Below, one piece after another: positions 34,224-42,728 of a stretch of 64,000 nt of DNA. Location of the stretch: contig NZ_JAHKRM010000025.1 of NCBI RefSeq assembly GCF_019396345.1, positions 1-64,000 of the forward strand, read 5' to 3'. Both the position numbers and the translations under genes were made by a program. The number at the start of each line of letters is the position of its first letter. Position 1 is the stretch's first letter. Below the pieces are notes generated by a model, which worked only from the letters and a program-made list of their open reading frames with translations, had not been told where the DNA came from and made no database searches. This DNA is from Nonomuraea guangzhouensis. GTDB taxonomy: Bacteria > Actinomycetota > Actinomycetes > Streptosporangiales > Streptosporangiaceae.

Positions 34224-35068
34224 ATCAGTGCCCTCGTCTCCCTCGGCTCGAACCGGTCGCGCAGCCCGTCGCCCAGCACGTTGATGGACAGGATGGCGAG
34301 CACCAGCACCACGCCGGGCCCGATGATCAGCCAGGGGGCCGCCATCATGTAGGTGCCGCCCTGGCGGATCAGCACCCCGAGCGACGCCTGCGGCGGCTGC
34401 ACGCCGAAGCCGAGGAAGCTCAGACCGCCTTCGACCGAGATGCCGACCGACAACGCGTAGGTGCCCTGCACCGCGATGGTGCCGGCCACGTTCGGCAGGA
34501 TGTGGCGGCCGAGGATCCGGGGCAGTCCCGCGCCGCTGATGGCCGCGGCGGTCACGTAGTCGCGTTCGGCCACGGCGACGGCGGCGGCTCGTACCAGCCG
34601 GATCATCAGCGGGATGGTGACCAGCACGATGCTGGCCACCGCCGCGAGCTGGCCGGGTCCGGCGACGGCCGCCACCAGGATCGCCAGGACGATGGCGGGG
34701 AAGGAGTAGAGCAGCTCCACCACCCGCATGACCAGCTCGTTCAGGTAGCCGCCGCGGTATCCGGCCAGGATGCCGAAGCCCGCGCTGAGCGCGGCGGTCA
34801 CCAGGACGGCGGCCGAGGAGAGCAGCAGCGTGGTGCCGACGCCCTCCATGACGCGCGGCAGCATCGAGCGCCCCAGGTTGTCGGTGCCCAGCCACCAGCC
34901 CGGCCCCGGCGGCCGCAAGCGCGGCCCGACGATCGCGTCGGGGTCGCCGCCGGCGTGCACCAGCGAGCCGAGCGCGACCAGGACGAGCAGCAGCAGGCAG
35001 CCCAGCCCGGTCAGTGACAGCGGATCAAGCCGCCTCTCTTTGACCCGCGTCTGTCCGGGTCTGTTCAC
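34220..35068 (-). CDS. Peptide-type ABC importer permease, DppC-like
   Basis: 282 aa from the GTG at 35068, overlapping the DppB stop (GTGA). One N-terminal helix is followed by the periplasmic LGTDNLGRSMLPRV segment typical of DppC/OppC and then five more helices. The EAA-type loop is AAAISGAGLPRILGRHILPN (near 180). Its length matches the family. It forms the channel with the DppB-like protein. Confidence 0.92.
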   Translation of the reverse strand: MNRPGQTRVKERRLDPLSLTGLGCLLLLVLVALGSLVHAGGDPDAIVGPRLRPPGPGWWLGTDNLGRSMLPRVMEGVGTTLLLSSAAVLVTAALSAGFGILAGYRGGYLNELVMRVVELLYSFPAIVLAILVAAVAGPGQLAAVASIVLVTIPLMIRLVRAAAVAVAERDYVTAAAISGAGLPRILGRHILPNVAGTIAVQGTYALSVGISVEGGLSFLGFGVQPPQASLGVLIRQGGTYMMAAPWLIIGPGVVLVLAILSINVLGDGLRDRFEPRETRALI

Positions 35069-35973
35069 GCGCGCCTCCCGAGCCTCGGGTCGACCAGCCC
35101 GACGAGCAGGTCGATCAGGACGTTCATGACGATGAACACGGTGGCCGCCAGCAGCACACCCGCCTGTACGACCGCGTAGTCCCTGCGTCCGACCGCCTGG
35201 ACGACGTACGAGCCGATGCCCGGCAGGTTGAACAGGTACTCCACGATCAGCGCCCCACCCAGGAGGTAGGCGGTGATCGTCGCGGTGAGCGTCAGCACGG
35301 GCCCCGCGGCGTTGCGCAGGATGTGGTGCCTGACGATGAACCACGGCGTCTCGCCCCGGGCGACGGCGGCCGTGACGTGCGGCTCGACCAGCACGTTCAG
35401 CACGGCGTCACGGGTCGTCCTGGCCGTCGCCGAGATGGCGAAGATCGACAGCACCGCGGCGGGCAGCAGGTAGCCGCTGGTCTGCAGGCCGTACCGGGAG
35501 ACCACGAACACCACCAGGCTGCCCAGCGCGAACTCGGGGACGCTCACCCCCAGCCCGCTCAGCAGCCGCCCGGCGGCGCCGCCGCCGCCCGGGCGGGCGC
35601 GCAGCGCGGTCAGCACGCCGAGCGGCACCCCCACCAGGAGGGCGGCGCCGACGGCGAGCAGGGTGAGCTGGGCGGTCACCGGAAGCCGGGCCCACAGCTC
35701 GGCCGCGACCGGCTGCCTGCTGATCATCGAGGTGCCGAAGTCTCCGGTGCCGATCGCGGCCATCCAGTGCCCGTACTGCGCGAACACCGACTGGTCGAGC
35801 CCGTACCTGGCGGCCAGTTCGGCCTTCTGCTCGGGCGTGGCGAACGGGCCCAGGATCGTCTCGGCGAACCCGCCCGGCATCAGCCGGAGCGCGGCGAAGA
35901 TCAGGACGGAGATGCCGAGGAGGGTGACGGCCGAGCTCAGCGCCCGGCCCGCCCACCACAGCAGGAGCCGCAT
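35065..35973 (-). CDS. Peptide-type ABC importer permease, DppB-like
   Basis: 302 aa from the ATG at 35973, just after the binding-protein stop. About six helices; N-terminal RALSSAVTLLGISVLIFAALRLMPGG and the extracytoplasmic YGLDQSVFAQYGHW and GDFGTSM segments are standard DppB/OppB features. The loop VARGETPWFIVRHHILRNA (near 205-225) corresponds to the EAA region. It pairs with DppC in the nine-gene amine/amide operon. Confidence 0.92.
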   Translation of the reverse strand: MRLLLWWAGRALSSAVTLLGISVLIFAALRLMPGGFAETILGPFATPEQKAELAARYGLDQSVFAQYGHWMAAIGTGDFGTSMISRQPVAAELWARLPVTAQLTLLAVGAALLVGVPLGVLTALRARPGGGGAAGRLLSGLGVSVPEFALGSLVVFVVSRYGLQTSGYLLPAAVLSIFAISATARTTRDAVLNVLVEPHVTAAVARGETPWFIVRHHILRNAAGPVLTLTATITAYLLGGALIVEYLFNLPGIGSYVVQAVGRRDYAVVQAGVLLAATVFIVMNVLIDLLVGLVDPRLGRRA

Positions 35974-35975
35974 CG

Positions 35976-37604
35976 TCAGCCCTTCTTGACCCGGGCGTCG
36001 GCGACCAGCCGCAGCAGGTTGCCGTAGCCCTCGGTGGCGTACAGGCTCGGGCTGACCGCGTCGGCGCGGTAGGCGACCGTGGCCGGGCGGGTGACCAGCG
36101 GGATCATCTGCGCGTCGGTGTCCACCTTGGCGCACACCTCGGCCAGCGCCTTGTCGCGCGCCGCGCCCGCCGGGGCCTCGGCCGCGGTGGCGATCAGCTG
36201 GTTGAGGTCCTTGTCGGCCTGCATGAAGCCTGCGTTGAAGCCGGCGACGTCGGGGTTCCACCAGGTGGTGACCATGCCGGGGTCGGCGTACCCGGCGAAC
36301 CACGACAGGGCGGCGTCGAACGTCGCGGGCACCTTGCCGTACACCTTGCCCGCCCAGCTCGCCTCGTCCATCTGCTCGATCTTGACGGTGACGCCGGCCT
36401 GCTGGAGGTTCTGCTGGATCACCTGGGCGACGGCGGGGGCCGGCTCGGTGGAGTAGATGCTGAGCGTGAACGACAGGTTCGCGATGCCCGCCTGGGCCAG
36501 CAGTTCCTTGGCCTTCGCGGCGCCGCCCGCGGTGGCCGAGGGCAGCGCGGCCGGGTCGCAGGCGCCGGGCAGGCCGGCGGGCGTGACGCCGGTGGGCTTG
36601 CCCTGGCCGCCGAGCGCCACTTCGGCCATCTGCTTGCGGTCCAGGGCCATGTTCAGGGCCTGGCGGACCCGGGGGTCGGCGAACTTGGGGTTCTTGGAGT
36701 TGAGCATCAGGTAGTAGAAGTCGGTGGTGGCCTGGGTGGCGACCTTGACGTTCGCGGCTCCGGCCAGCATCGCGGCGGAGTCGACGTTGCCCAGCGCGGC
36801 CAGGGCGGAGCTGCCGTTCTGCACGGCGGCCACGCGGGCGGCCTCCTCGGGCGCGATCGTGACGGTCAGGCTGTCGGCGGCCGGCTTCCCCTTGTCCCAG
36901 TAATGATCGTTACGGGCGAAATTCCAGGACACGTCCTGGCGGTGCGCCTGCACCTTGAACGGCCCGGTGCCGAGCATCTCCTTGGCCGGGTCGAGCGTCT
37001 TGGCCTCGATCTCCTTCATCGGCAGGATCGCGGCGGGCACGTTGGCGAGCGCCGCGAGGAACGGCGTGTACGGCTTGCTCAGCGTGATCTTGACCGTGGC
37101 CGCGTCGACCTTGGCCACCTTCTCGACCGGGCCGAGCTGCCCCCGCCACACCGACTTGGCGGCCAGCAGCCGCTTCAGGCTGCCTACCACGTCGTCGGCG
37201 GTCATCTCCCTGCCGTTGGAGAAGGCGACACCCTTGCGCAGGTGGAACACGTACGTGGTCGGGGTGGGGTTGTCCCAGCTCTCGGCCAGGCGCGGCTGCG
37301 GGCTGAAGTCGGGCCCCACGGTGACCAGCGTCTCGTAGACCAGCGACATGAGCTGCCAGGAGGTGGCCACGTCGGCGAGCTGCGGGTCCAGCCCGGTCGC
37401 CGCGCCGCTGTCGATGTGCACCGCGACGTTGAGCGCGCCGCCCGCGGGCAGCTTGTCGTCGGCCACGGCCAGGTAGCCGGGGGCGGCCGTCGAGCCGGTC
37501 GCGGCGGTGCCCGGCGGGGCCGCCGCCGTCCCGCCACCGCAGGCGGCGGTGGCGGTGGTGGCCAACGCGAGTGCCGCGACGCTACCGGCCAGTCTGTATC
37601 GCAT
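35976..37604 (-). CDS. Family 5 extracellular solute-binding lipoprotein (Dpp/Opp type)
   Basis: 542 aa from ATG, with GATGAGG upstream. A Sec lipoprotein signal ends at the lipobox (TAAC, Cys about 22). The body has the family 5 landmarks: LVYETLVTVGPDFSPQPRLAESW, YVFHLRKGVAFSNG and DPRVRQALNMALDR. These proteins bind peptides, nickel, or other cationic and amide-containing solutes. Placed directly after a copper amine oxidase and before the permeases, it probably captures the amine- or amide-bearing substrate of this operon. Confidence 0.92.
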   Translation of the reverse strand: MRYRLAGSVAALALATTATAACGGGTAAAPPGTAATGSTAAPGYLAVADDKLPAGGALNVAVHIDSGAATGLDPQLADVATSWQLMSLVYETLVTVGPDFSPQPRLAESWDNPTPTTYVFHLRKGVAFSNGREMTADDVVGSLKRLLAAKSVWRGQLGPVEKVAKVDAATVKITLSKPYTPFLAALANVPAAILPMKEIEAKTLDPAKEMLGTGPFKVQAHRQDVSWNFARNDHYWDKGKPAADSLTVTIAPEEAARVAAVQNGSSALAALGNVDSAAMLAGAANVKVATQATTDFYYLMLNSKNPKFADPRVRQALNMALDRKQMAEVALGGQGKPTGVTPAGLPGACDPAALPSATAGGAAKAKELLAQAGIANLSFTLSIYSTEPAPAVAQVIQQNLQQAGVTVKIEQMDEASWAGKVYGKVPATFDAALSWFAGYADPGMVTTWWNPDVAGFNAGFMQADKDLNQLIATAAEAPAGAARDKALAEVCAKVDTDAQMIPLVTRPATVAYRADAVSPSLYATEGYGNLLRLVADARVKKG

Positions 37605-37616
37605 GACGCCTCATCT

Positions 37617-39521
37617 CTAGTGACAGGAGCCCTGGCTGCTCGGCGGGACGTCGAGCGTGGGGTTGCGGTCGAAGAACCCGGCGGGCTTCAGGGTGAATCC
37701 GCACGTGTCGACGGGCATGATCGGCCAGTCCTCGGTACGGGGGAAATGGGTCAGCCCGAACGTGTGCCACAGCACGATGTCCTGGCCGTCGATGTCGCGG
37801 TCCGCCGCCGTGTACGCGGGCAGACCGGCGCCACCTGGATGCTGGTTGACCAGGTCACCGGCCGGATACCGCTCCCGGGGATGGTACCTGGTGACCCAGA
37901 GATGGCTGGTGGCGAACTCCGCCCTGGCGCGGATCGAGGAGTCCTCGTGGGCGAGCAGGGTGGGCAGCCCCTCGGGGTACAGCGCGTAGCCGACGGGCTC
38001 GCCCAGCCGGTTGGTCACCGCCGGGTTGACCACGTGCCAGGTCCGGCCCGTGGCGAGGTCGGCGTCGCGCCGGCCCTCCGACTCGGTGCGCAGCCTGGTG
38101 ACCTTGCGGCCGAAGGCGTTGCCGTACGGGTTGCCCTCGTCCATGGGCAGCCGTACGACCTCCACCTCCTCCACCGCGTTGGCCGGGCCGTCGACCATCA
38201 TGTCCAGCCGCGCGGAGAACAGGTGCTGGTGGTACGGCGCGGCCAGCCCCGGCGCCACCTGAGAGCCGTACGGCGCGGCCCGCTCGTCGTAGGCCCCGGT
38301 GAACACGATGCCGGTGGCCTTGACCTCCAGCTCGATGGTGCCGTCCAGGTAGAGGTACCAGTAGAAGCCGTAGTCGTAGTTGCCGACGGTGACGAAGAAG
38401 GAGATGACCAGCCGCCGCTGCCTGCGGGTCTCGCGGGAGCCGTTGGCCGGGTCGGTGTGCTTCCACAGCACGCCGAAGTCCTCCTCGTGCATGCAGATCG
38501 CGTTCTGCAGCACCTGGGGCGAGCCGTCGCCGCCGGTGACGGTGACGTCGAAGTAGGTGATCTCGCCCAGGCAGTCGCAACCCAGTTCCAGTGAGTTGGC
38601 CAGCTTGCCGAGCTGGTATTCGCCGGTGTCGAAGTAGTTCTGCCAGAACCGGATCGGGCTCGGGTCCCCGTACGGCACCAGCATCTCGGCCACCGACGCC
38701 CGGTAGACGATCGGTCGGCCGTCGAAGCCGATCTGGTGCAGGACCAGGCCCTCGCGCATGTCGTAGCCGAGACGGACGGTCCACTTCTCCCAGGTGACGA
38801 GGTTGCCGTCGATGCCGAAGCTGGGGCCGTCCGGCTGGGTGATGTGGATGGGCCGCTGGGTGGTGCGGTGCCCGCGCTCCAGGTGGTAGTCGCCCGGCTC
38901 GGCGGGGATCGGCTGCGCGCCGGTGTCGACGATCTCGATCACCACGCCCTTGAGCAGGTCGACGAAGGCCACCAGGCCGTCGATGGGGTGCGCCCAGGGC
39001 AGGCTCTCCTCGGTGGGCCGCAGGTGGGCCAGGACCCGGGCGATCCGCCTGCCCTCCTCGCCCGGCAGGCCGTAGCTGCCCGCCGACAGCGCGGCGAGCC
39101 ACACCAGAGCGGTGTCGTCCAGGCCGCGCCTGGCCAGCGCCTCGGCCCACCCGGCGTCGGCGCCGAGCACCCGCCTGACCAGCTCGTGCTCCTCGTCCAG
39201 CATGGGAACCTGGCCGTCGGTGACCGGGTCGATCGGCCGGCGCTCCGCCACCCGGCCCTCGGTGATCGAGACGACGACGTCCTGGGCCTGCTCGGTCGCC
39301 AGATCGAGCACGAGGGCGCGAGCCCGCCGGTCCGTGGGAGCATCGCCTAGCACGGCTTCCTTCGGGGGCTCCTCGATCCCGAGGTAGGCCACGCGGCCGG
39401 TGACGGCCAGCACGCCGTCATCCGCCATGATCCGCTTGACGTCCTCGATCTCCTGCGCGCTGAGCGGGTCGAGCGGATGAGACCGCTCCCCGACGCCGAG
39501 AACCCGCCGTCCAGCTGCCAT
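37617..39521 (-). CDS. Copper amine oxidase (topaquinone primary-amine oxidase)
   Basis: 634 aa from the ATG at 39521. The key residues fall at Asp298 (YFDTG, catalytic base), Tyr382 (NYDY, precursor of the topaquinone cofactor) and copper ligands His431, His433 (HQH) and His592 (THF). This numbering equals that of Arthrobacter globiformis amine oxidase as I recall it, which supports the start. The enzyme turns primary amines into aldehydes with release of ammonia and H2O2. No signal peptide is seen, so it probably acts in the cytosol. It is the first gene of the nine-gene operon and faces a LacI regulator across a perfect palindrome. The aldehyde would suit the nearby aldehyde dehydrogenase. 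Confidence 0.96.
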   Translation of the reverse strand: MAAGRRVLGVGERSHPLDPLSAQEIEDVKRIMADDGVLAVTGRVAYLGIEEPPKEAVLGDAPTDRRARALVLDLATEQAQDVVVSITEGRVAERRPIDPVTDGQVPMLDEEHELVRRVLGADAGWAEALARRGLDDTALVWLAALSAGSYGLPGEEGRRIARVLAHLRPTEESLPWAHPIDGLVAFVDLLKGVVIEIVDTGAQPIPAEPGDYHLERGHRTTQRPIHITQPDGPSFGIDGNLVTWEKWTVRLGYDMREGLVLHQIGFDGRPIVYRASVAEMLVPYGDPSPIRFWQNYFDTGEYQLGKLANSLELGCDCLGEITYFDVTVTGGDGSPQVLQNAICMHEEDFGVLWKHTDPANGSRETRRQRRLVISFFVTVGNYDYGFYWYLYLDGTIELEVKATGIVFTGAYDERAAPYGSQVAPGLAAPYHQHLFSARLDMMVDGPANAVEEVEVVRLPMDEGNPYGNAFGRKVTRLRTESEGRRDADLATGRTWHVVNPAVTNRLGEPVGYALYPEGLPTLLAHEDSSIRARAEFATSHLWVTRYHPRERYPAGDLVNQHPGGAGLPAYTAADRDIDGQDIVLWHTFGLTHFPRTEDWPIMPVDTCGFTLKPAGFFDRNPTLDVPPSSQGSCH

Positions 39522-39546
39522 CCGGCTTTCGCCCCTCTCGTCCTTG

Positions 39547-39564
39547 TGCCGGAACGTTCCGGCA
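39547..39564. promoter_or_regulatory. Perfect 18-bp palindrome, LacI-type operator
   Basis: TGCCGGAAC is followed directly by its exact complement GTTCCGGCA. The central CG and G-A-A-C-G-T-T-C core are typical of LacI/GalR operators. It lies 26 bp before the amine oxidase start and 97 bp before the LacI gene, so binding would block the amine oxidase operon and probably autoregulate. Confidence 0.75.
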
Positions 39565-39648
39565 TGCGGGTCAACATACTTCCGCGTCAAGGCGAGGACA
39601 AGACCTTTGGGCAGGTCGATACATGGCGGAAACAGACAACGGTGGCGC

Positions 39649-39654
39649 TAGCAT
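39649..39654 (+). promoter_or_regulatory. -10 box for a probably leaderless lacI-type transcript
   Basis: TAGCAT lies 6 nt before the GTG at 39661, and there is no Shine-Dalgarno sequence. Transcription would begin at or next to the start codon. The -35 region is not clear. Confidence 0.5.
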
Positions 39655-39660
39655 CGGGGC

Positions 39661-40626
39661 GTGCGCGCAGACGAGCCGGCCACTATCCTCACGGTCGCCA
39701 AGACGGCAGGGGTTTCCAAGACGACCGCGTCCGACGCGCTCAGGGGCTCCGGCAGGGTGTCGGAAGAGACCAGGGCCAGGGTGATGGAGGCGGCCGACGC
39801 GCTCGGCTACGTACCCAACGGGTCGGCCAGGCACCTGCGCCGCGCGAGCACCGGCACCATCGGCCTGCACGTGCCCGAGGTGCTCACCCGCTCGTCCTAC
39901 TACATGTCGTTCGTGTTCGGGGTCGTGCAGGGGGCGGCCGACAACGACTACGACGTCACGCTGATCACCTCGGGCCGCCGCACCCCGCGCGTCGACGGCC
40001 TCGTCCTCGGCGACCCGCTCGGGGACGACCCGATCGTGGCCAAGCTCATGGACACCGGCCTGCCCACGGTCACCTGCGAACGCTTCACCGGCACCGGGCG
40101 GGCCGACGGCGTGGTGCGCTCCGAACACGCCGAGATGCTGGGCCGGCTCATGGACCACCTGCGGGCCTCCGGCGCGACCCGCCCCGCGCTCATCGTGGCC
40201 GGCGACGTGAGCGACTGGGCCGCCTCCGTGCACCGGGGCTTCCGCGACTGGTGCGCCCGCCACGGCGTGGATCCGCTGGTCCGCACGGTCCCCTTCGACT
40301 GCTCGGCGGGCGAGGTCCACCAGGCCGCCCGCGACCTGCTCGCGCTGGAGCCGCGCGTCGACGCGCTGGTCTGCGGTCCCGCCGGGTCGGCCACGGACCT
40401 GCTGCCGCTCCTGCGCGAGGAGGGCAGCGACCTGCTGCTCGCCTCCTGCGTCGACAGCCCCGCGATGGCACAGGCCGACCCGCCCATCACCGCCATCGAC
40501 CTGCGGCCCAGGGAGGCGGGGGTACGGTGTGCGGAGCTGCTGTTCGACCTGCTGAGGGGGACGAGCCCGGTGGGGACGGAACGCATCCACCCCATCGAGC
40601 TCATCTTGCGCGCCTCCACCTCATGA
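39661..40626 (+). CDS. LacI family transcriptional regulator
   Basis: 321 aa from GTG. The N-terminal HTH (8-30, TVAKTAGVSKTTASDALRG) and hinge helix (VPNGSARHLRR, 50-60) are followed by a periplasmic-binding-like sensor domain. The recognition helix is slightly unusual, with ASDAL where VSYAL or VSRVL is usual. It is divergent from the copper amine oxidase/importer operon with an 18-bp palindrome between them, so it is the probable repressor of that operon. The stop overlaps that of the convergent response regulator (TCATGA). Inducer unknown; an amine or aldehyde is possible despite the family's sugar bias. Confidence 0.93.
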   Translation: MRADEPATILTVAKTAGVSKTTASDALRGSGRVSEETRARVMEAADALGYVPNGSARHLRRASTGTIGLHVPEVLTRSSYYMSFVFGVVQGAADNDYDVTLITSGRRTPRVDGLVLGDPLGDDPIVAKLMDTGLPTVTCERFTGTGRADGVVRSEHAEMLGRLMDHLRASGATRPALIVAGDVSDWAASVHRGFRDWCARHGVDPLVRTVPFDCSAGEVHQAARDLLALEPRVDALVCGPAGSATDLLPLLREEGSDLLLASCVDSPAMAQADPPITAIDLRPREAGVRCAELLFDLLRGTSPVGTERIHPIELILRASTS

Positions 40627-41301
40627 CGCGCTGTCGGCGTCGTGGACGACCAGGGCGAGCTGGACCCGATTGTCCAGGGCCGCCTTGGTGAGGATGCGGG
40701 AGATGTAGCCCTTCACGGTGCCGACGCTCATGTGCAGCTCGGCGGCGATGACCGCGTTGGGCTTGCCCTGGCCGACCGCCAGCGCCACCTCACGCTCCCG
40801 CTCGCTGAGCCGCGCCAGCACCGTACGGGCGTCGGTACGCCGTCTGCTCTCCTCCTCGGGCACCAGGTGCGCGATCAACCGCCGGGTGACGCTCGGCGAC
40901 AGGATCGGCTCGCCGCCCACGACCCGGCGGATGGCATCGACGATCCCCTCCGGCGGGGTGTCCTTGAGCAGGAACCCGCTGGCCCCCGCCCGCAGCGCCC
41001 GGAAGACGTGCTCGTCGGCGTCGAACGTGGTGAGCACGACCACCTCGGGCGCCTCGGGCCGGTCGCGCAGCCGCCGGGTCGCCTCGATGCCGTCGAGCCC
41101 GGACATCCGGATGTCCATCAGCACCACGTCGGGCGCGTACCGGTCGACCGCCGCCCGCACCTCACCGCCATCGGCCACCGCCCCCACCACCAGGAGATCG
41201 GCGGCGCCTTTGAGCATCAGCGTCAGACCGGCCCGGACGAGCGCGTCATCATCGACGATCAGCACCCGGATCGGCTGCGGCGAGTCAATCACACCGGCCA
41301 T
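40621..41301 (-). CDS. NarL/LuxR family response regulator
   Basis: 226 aa from the ATG at 41301; an in-frame GTG at 41292 is also possible. The receiver domain (12-130) has the acidic pair in IVDDD, phosphoacceptor Asp63 (VLMDIRMSG) and Lys in LLKDT. The LuxR-type HTH (about 155-215) has LSEREREVALAVGQGKPNAVIAAEL. It overlaps the end of the sensor kinase gene by 13 bp, so it is the kinase's partner. Targets are not evident; the divergent membrane protein gene at 42729 is a common kind of target for such pairs. Confidence 0.94.
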   Translation of the reverse strand: MAGVIDSPQPIRVLIVDDDALVRAGLTLMLKGAADLLVVGAVADGGEVRAAVDRYAPDVVLMDIRMSGLDGIEATRRLRDRPEAPEVVVLTTFDADEHVFRALRAGASGFLLKDTPPEGIVDAIRRVVGGEPILSPSVTRRLIAHLVPEEESRRRTDARTVLARLSEREREVALAVGQGKPNAVIAAELHMSVGTVKGYISRILTKAALDNRVQLALVVHDADSAS

Positions 41302-42575
41302 GGTAGCCACGCCACCAGCCGGAACCCGCCGCCCTCCACGGGCCCGCACTCCAACCGCCCACCCGCCAGCACCGCCCGCTCCGCCAACCCTGCCAACCCC
41401 GCTCCCGCCCCCGTCAGCCCGAGATCGCCCCCGGACGCGAGTCCCCCGCTCCCACCGGCGCGCACCACACCTTCGGCAGGCCCGGCATCCTCCCCGACCT
41501 GCCCCACCGCACTGCCTGGCCCGGTGTCCGTTCCGGATGCCGTCTCGCCAGGCGACGGGTTGCGTACCTCGACCCTCAGCTCGGCGCCCGCCGTACCGGA
41601 CAGGAGGACCGTGACCACCTGGCCGGGCGCGTGCTTGCGGGCGTTGGTGAGACCTTCCTGGACGATGCGGTAAGCGGCACGGCCGGTGGCGTCCGGCAGC
41701 TCCGCCAACCGCACCCCCTCGTCATGCAGCTCGATCCGCATCCCCGCCCGCCGGGACTCCGCCACGAGCGGCACAAGATCCGGCCGGCCGCGCGTCAACG
41801 AGCCGTCATCAGACGGCGGCGCGTCGCGGAGCACCGAGATGACCGCACGCAGCTCCTCCAGCGCCAGATGCGCGCTCGACCGGATCACCCCCGCGGCCTC
41901 CGCGACCTCGCCCGGCGCCGCGCCCGCGTTGAACTCCAGCGCCCCGGCATGCACCGCCAGCAGCGACAGCCGGTGCGCGAGCACATCGTGCATCTCCCGC
42001 GCGATGCCGACCCGCTCCGCCCGGCGCGCCTCTTCGGCACGGAGCCGCTGGTCGGCCTCGGCCCGCCGAGCCCGCTCGGCCAGCGACAGCACCAGCTCCC
42101 GCCGAGTGCGCGCCAGCATGCCCCAACCGGTCAGCGCCCCACCGAACAGCACGCCCACCAGCGCCCACACCGGATAGGGCGCCAGCCCCGGCGGCCGCCA
42201 GGCGAACCTGACCAGCGTCGCCACCACCCCCGCGACCCCCACGCCGATCGCGGCGGGCGGCCGCCGATACAGGGCCGCGATCAGCGTGGCGATCCCGGCC
42301 GCCACCGAGGCGGCCGCCGCGGGCACCGACAGCGCGATGACCGCCAGCCCCACGGTCACCGGCCACCTGCGGCACAACCACAACCCCGCACAGGCCAGCG
42401 CACCACCCGCCACGTCGGCCACCAGGTACCAGCCCGGCGTGCCACCCGTCAGATCTCCCCAGACGACCGCGACCGCCCCCGCGAGCGCGAGCACGAACCC
42501 ACCCGCTCCGACCGCCCAGTCACGCCGCGACCGCAGCCAACCGGGCCGTACGTCCTCCACACCGGCCACGAACAT
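41289..42575 (-). CDS. Sensor histidine kinase, DesK/NarX (HisKA_3) type
   Basis: 428 aa from the ATG at 42575. The N-terminus has about six hydrophobic helices (20-155) with no large extracytoplasmic domain. The dimerisation helix then carries phosphoacceptor His196 (REMHDVLAHRLSLL). The HATPase has the N box EGLTNARKHAPG and a G box GAGLAGLAERA. A Gly/Pro-rich insert of about 45 residues lies between the two boxes and is longer than usual. The gene starts 8 nt after a TAGCAT box, so the message is probably leaderless. Signal unknown; membrane or envelope stress is plausible for this topology. Confidence 0.93.
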   Translation of the reverse strand: MFVAGVEDVRPGWLRSRRDWAVGAGGFVLALAGAVAVVWGDLTGGTPGWYLVADVAGGALACAGLWLCRRWPVTVGLAVIALSVPAAAASVAAGIATLIAALYRRPPAAIGVGVAGVVATLVRFAWRPPGLAPYPVWALVGVLFGGALTGWGMLARTRRELVLSLAERARRAEADQRLRAEEARRAERVGIAREMHDVLAHRLSLLAVHAGALEFNAGAAPGEVAEAAGVIRSSAHLALEELRAVISVLRDAPPSDDGSLTRGRPDLVPLVAESRRAGMRIELHDEGVRLAELPDATGRAAYRIVQEGLTNARKHAPGQVVTVLLSGTAGAELRVEVRNPSPGETASGTDTGPGSAVGQVGEDAGPAEGVVRAGGSGGLASGGDLGLTGAGAGLAGLAERAVLAGGRLECGPVEGGGFRLVAWLPWPV

Positions 42576-42583
42576 GACCGCAG

Positions 42584-42589
42584 ATGCTA
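42584..42589 (-). promoter_or_regulatory. -10 box for a probably leaderless kinase transcript
   Basis: On the minus strand TAGCAT lies 8 nt before the kinase ATG at 42575, and no ribosome-binding sequence is present between them. Confidence 0.45.
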
Positions 42590-42728
42590 GCCCGCCACCG
42601 ACCCGTGCGTAAGCAACCAAAGTCACGACCGGCGACAACCGAAGTGGGCGATGGAGAGTGACCGAAGTGGCCACGGAGCGGTCTTCGGGGAGCAGCGGCG
42701 CTCGCCCGGCGCGCGGCACCGTGGCGGC

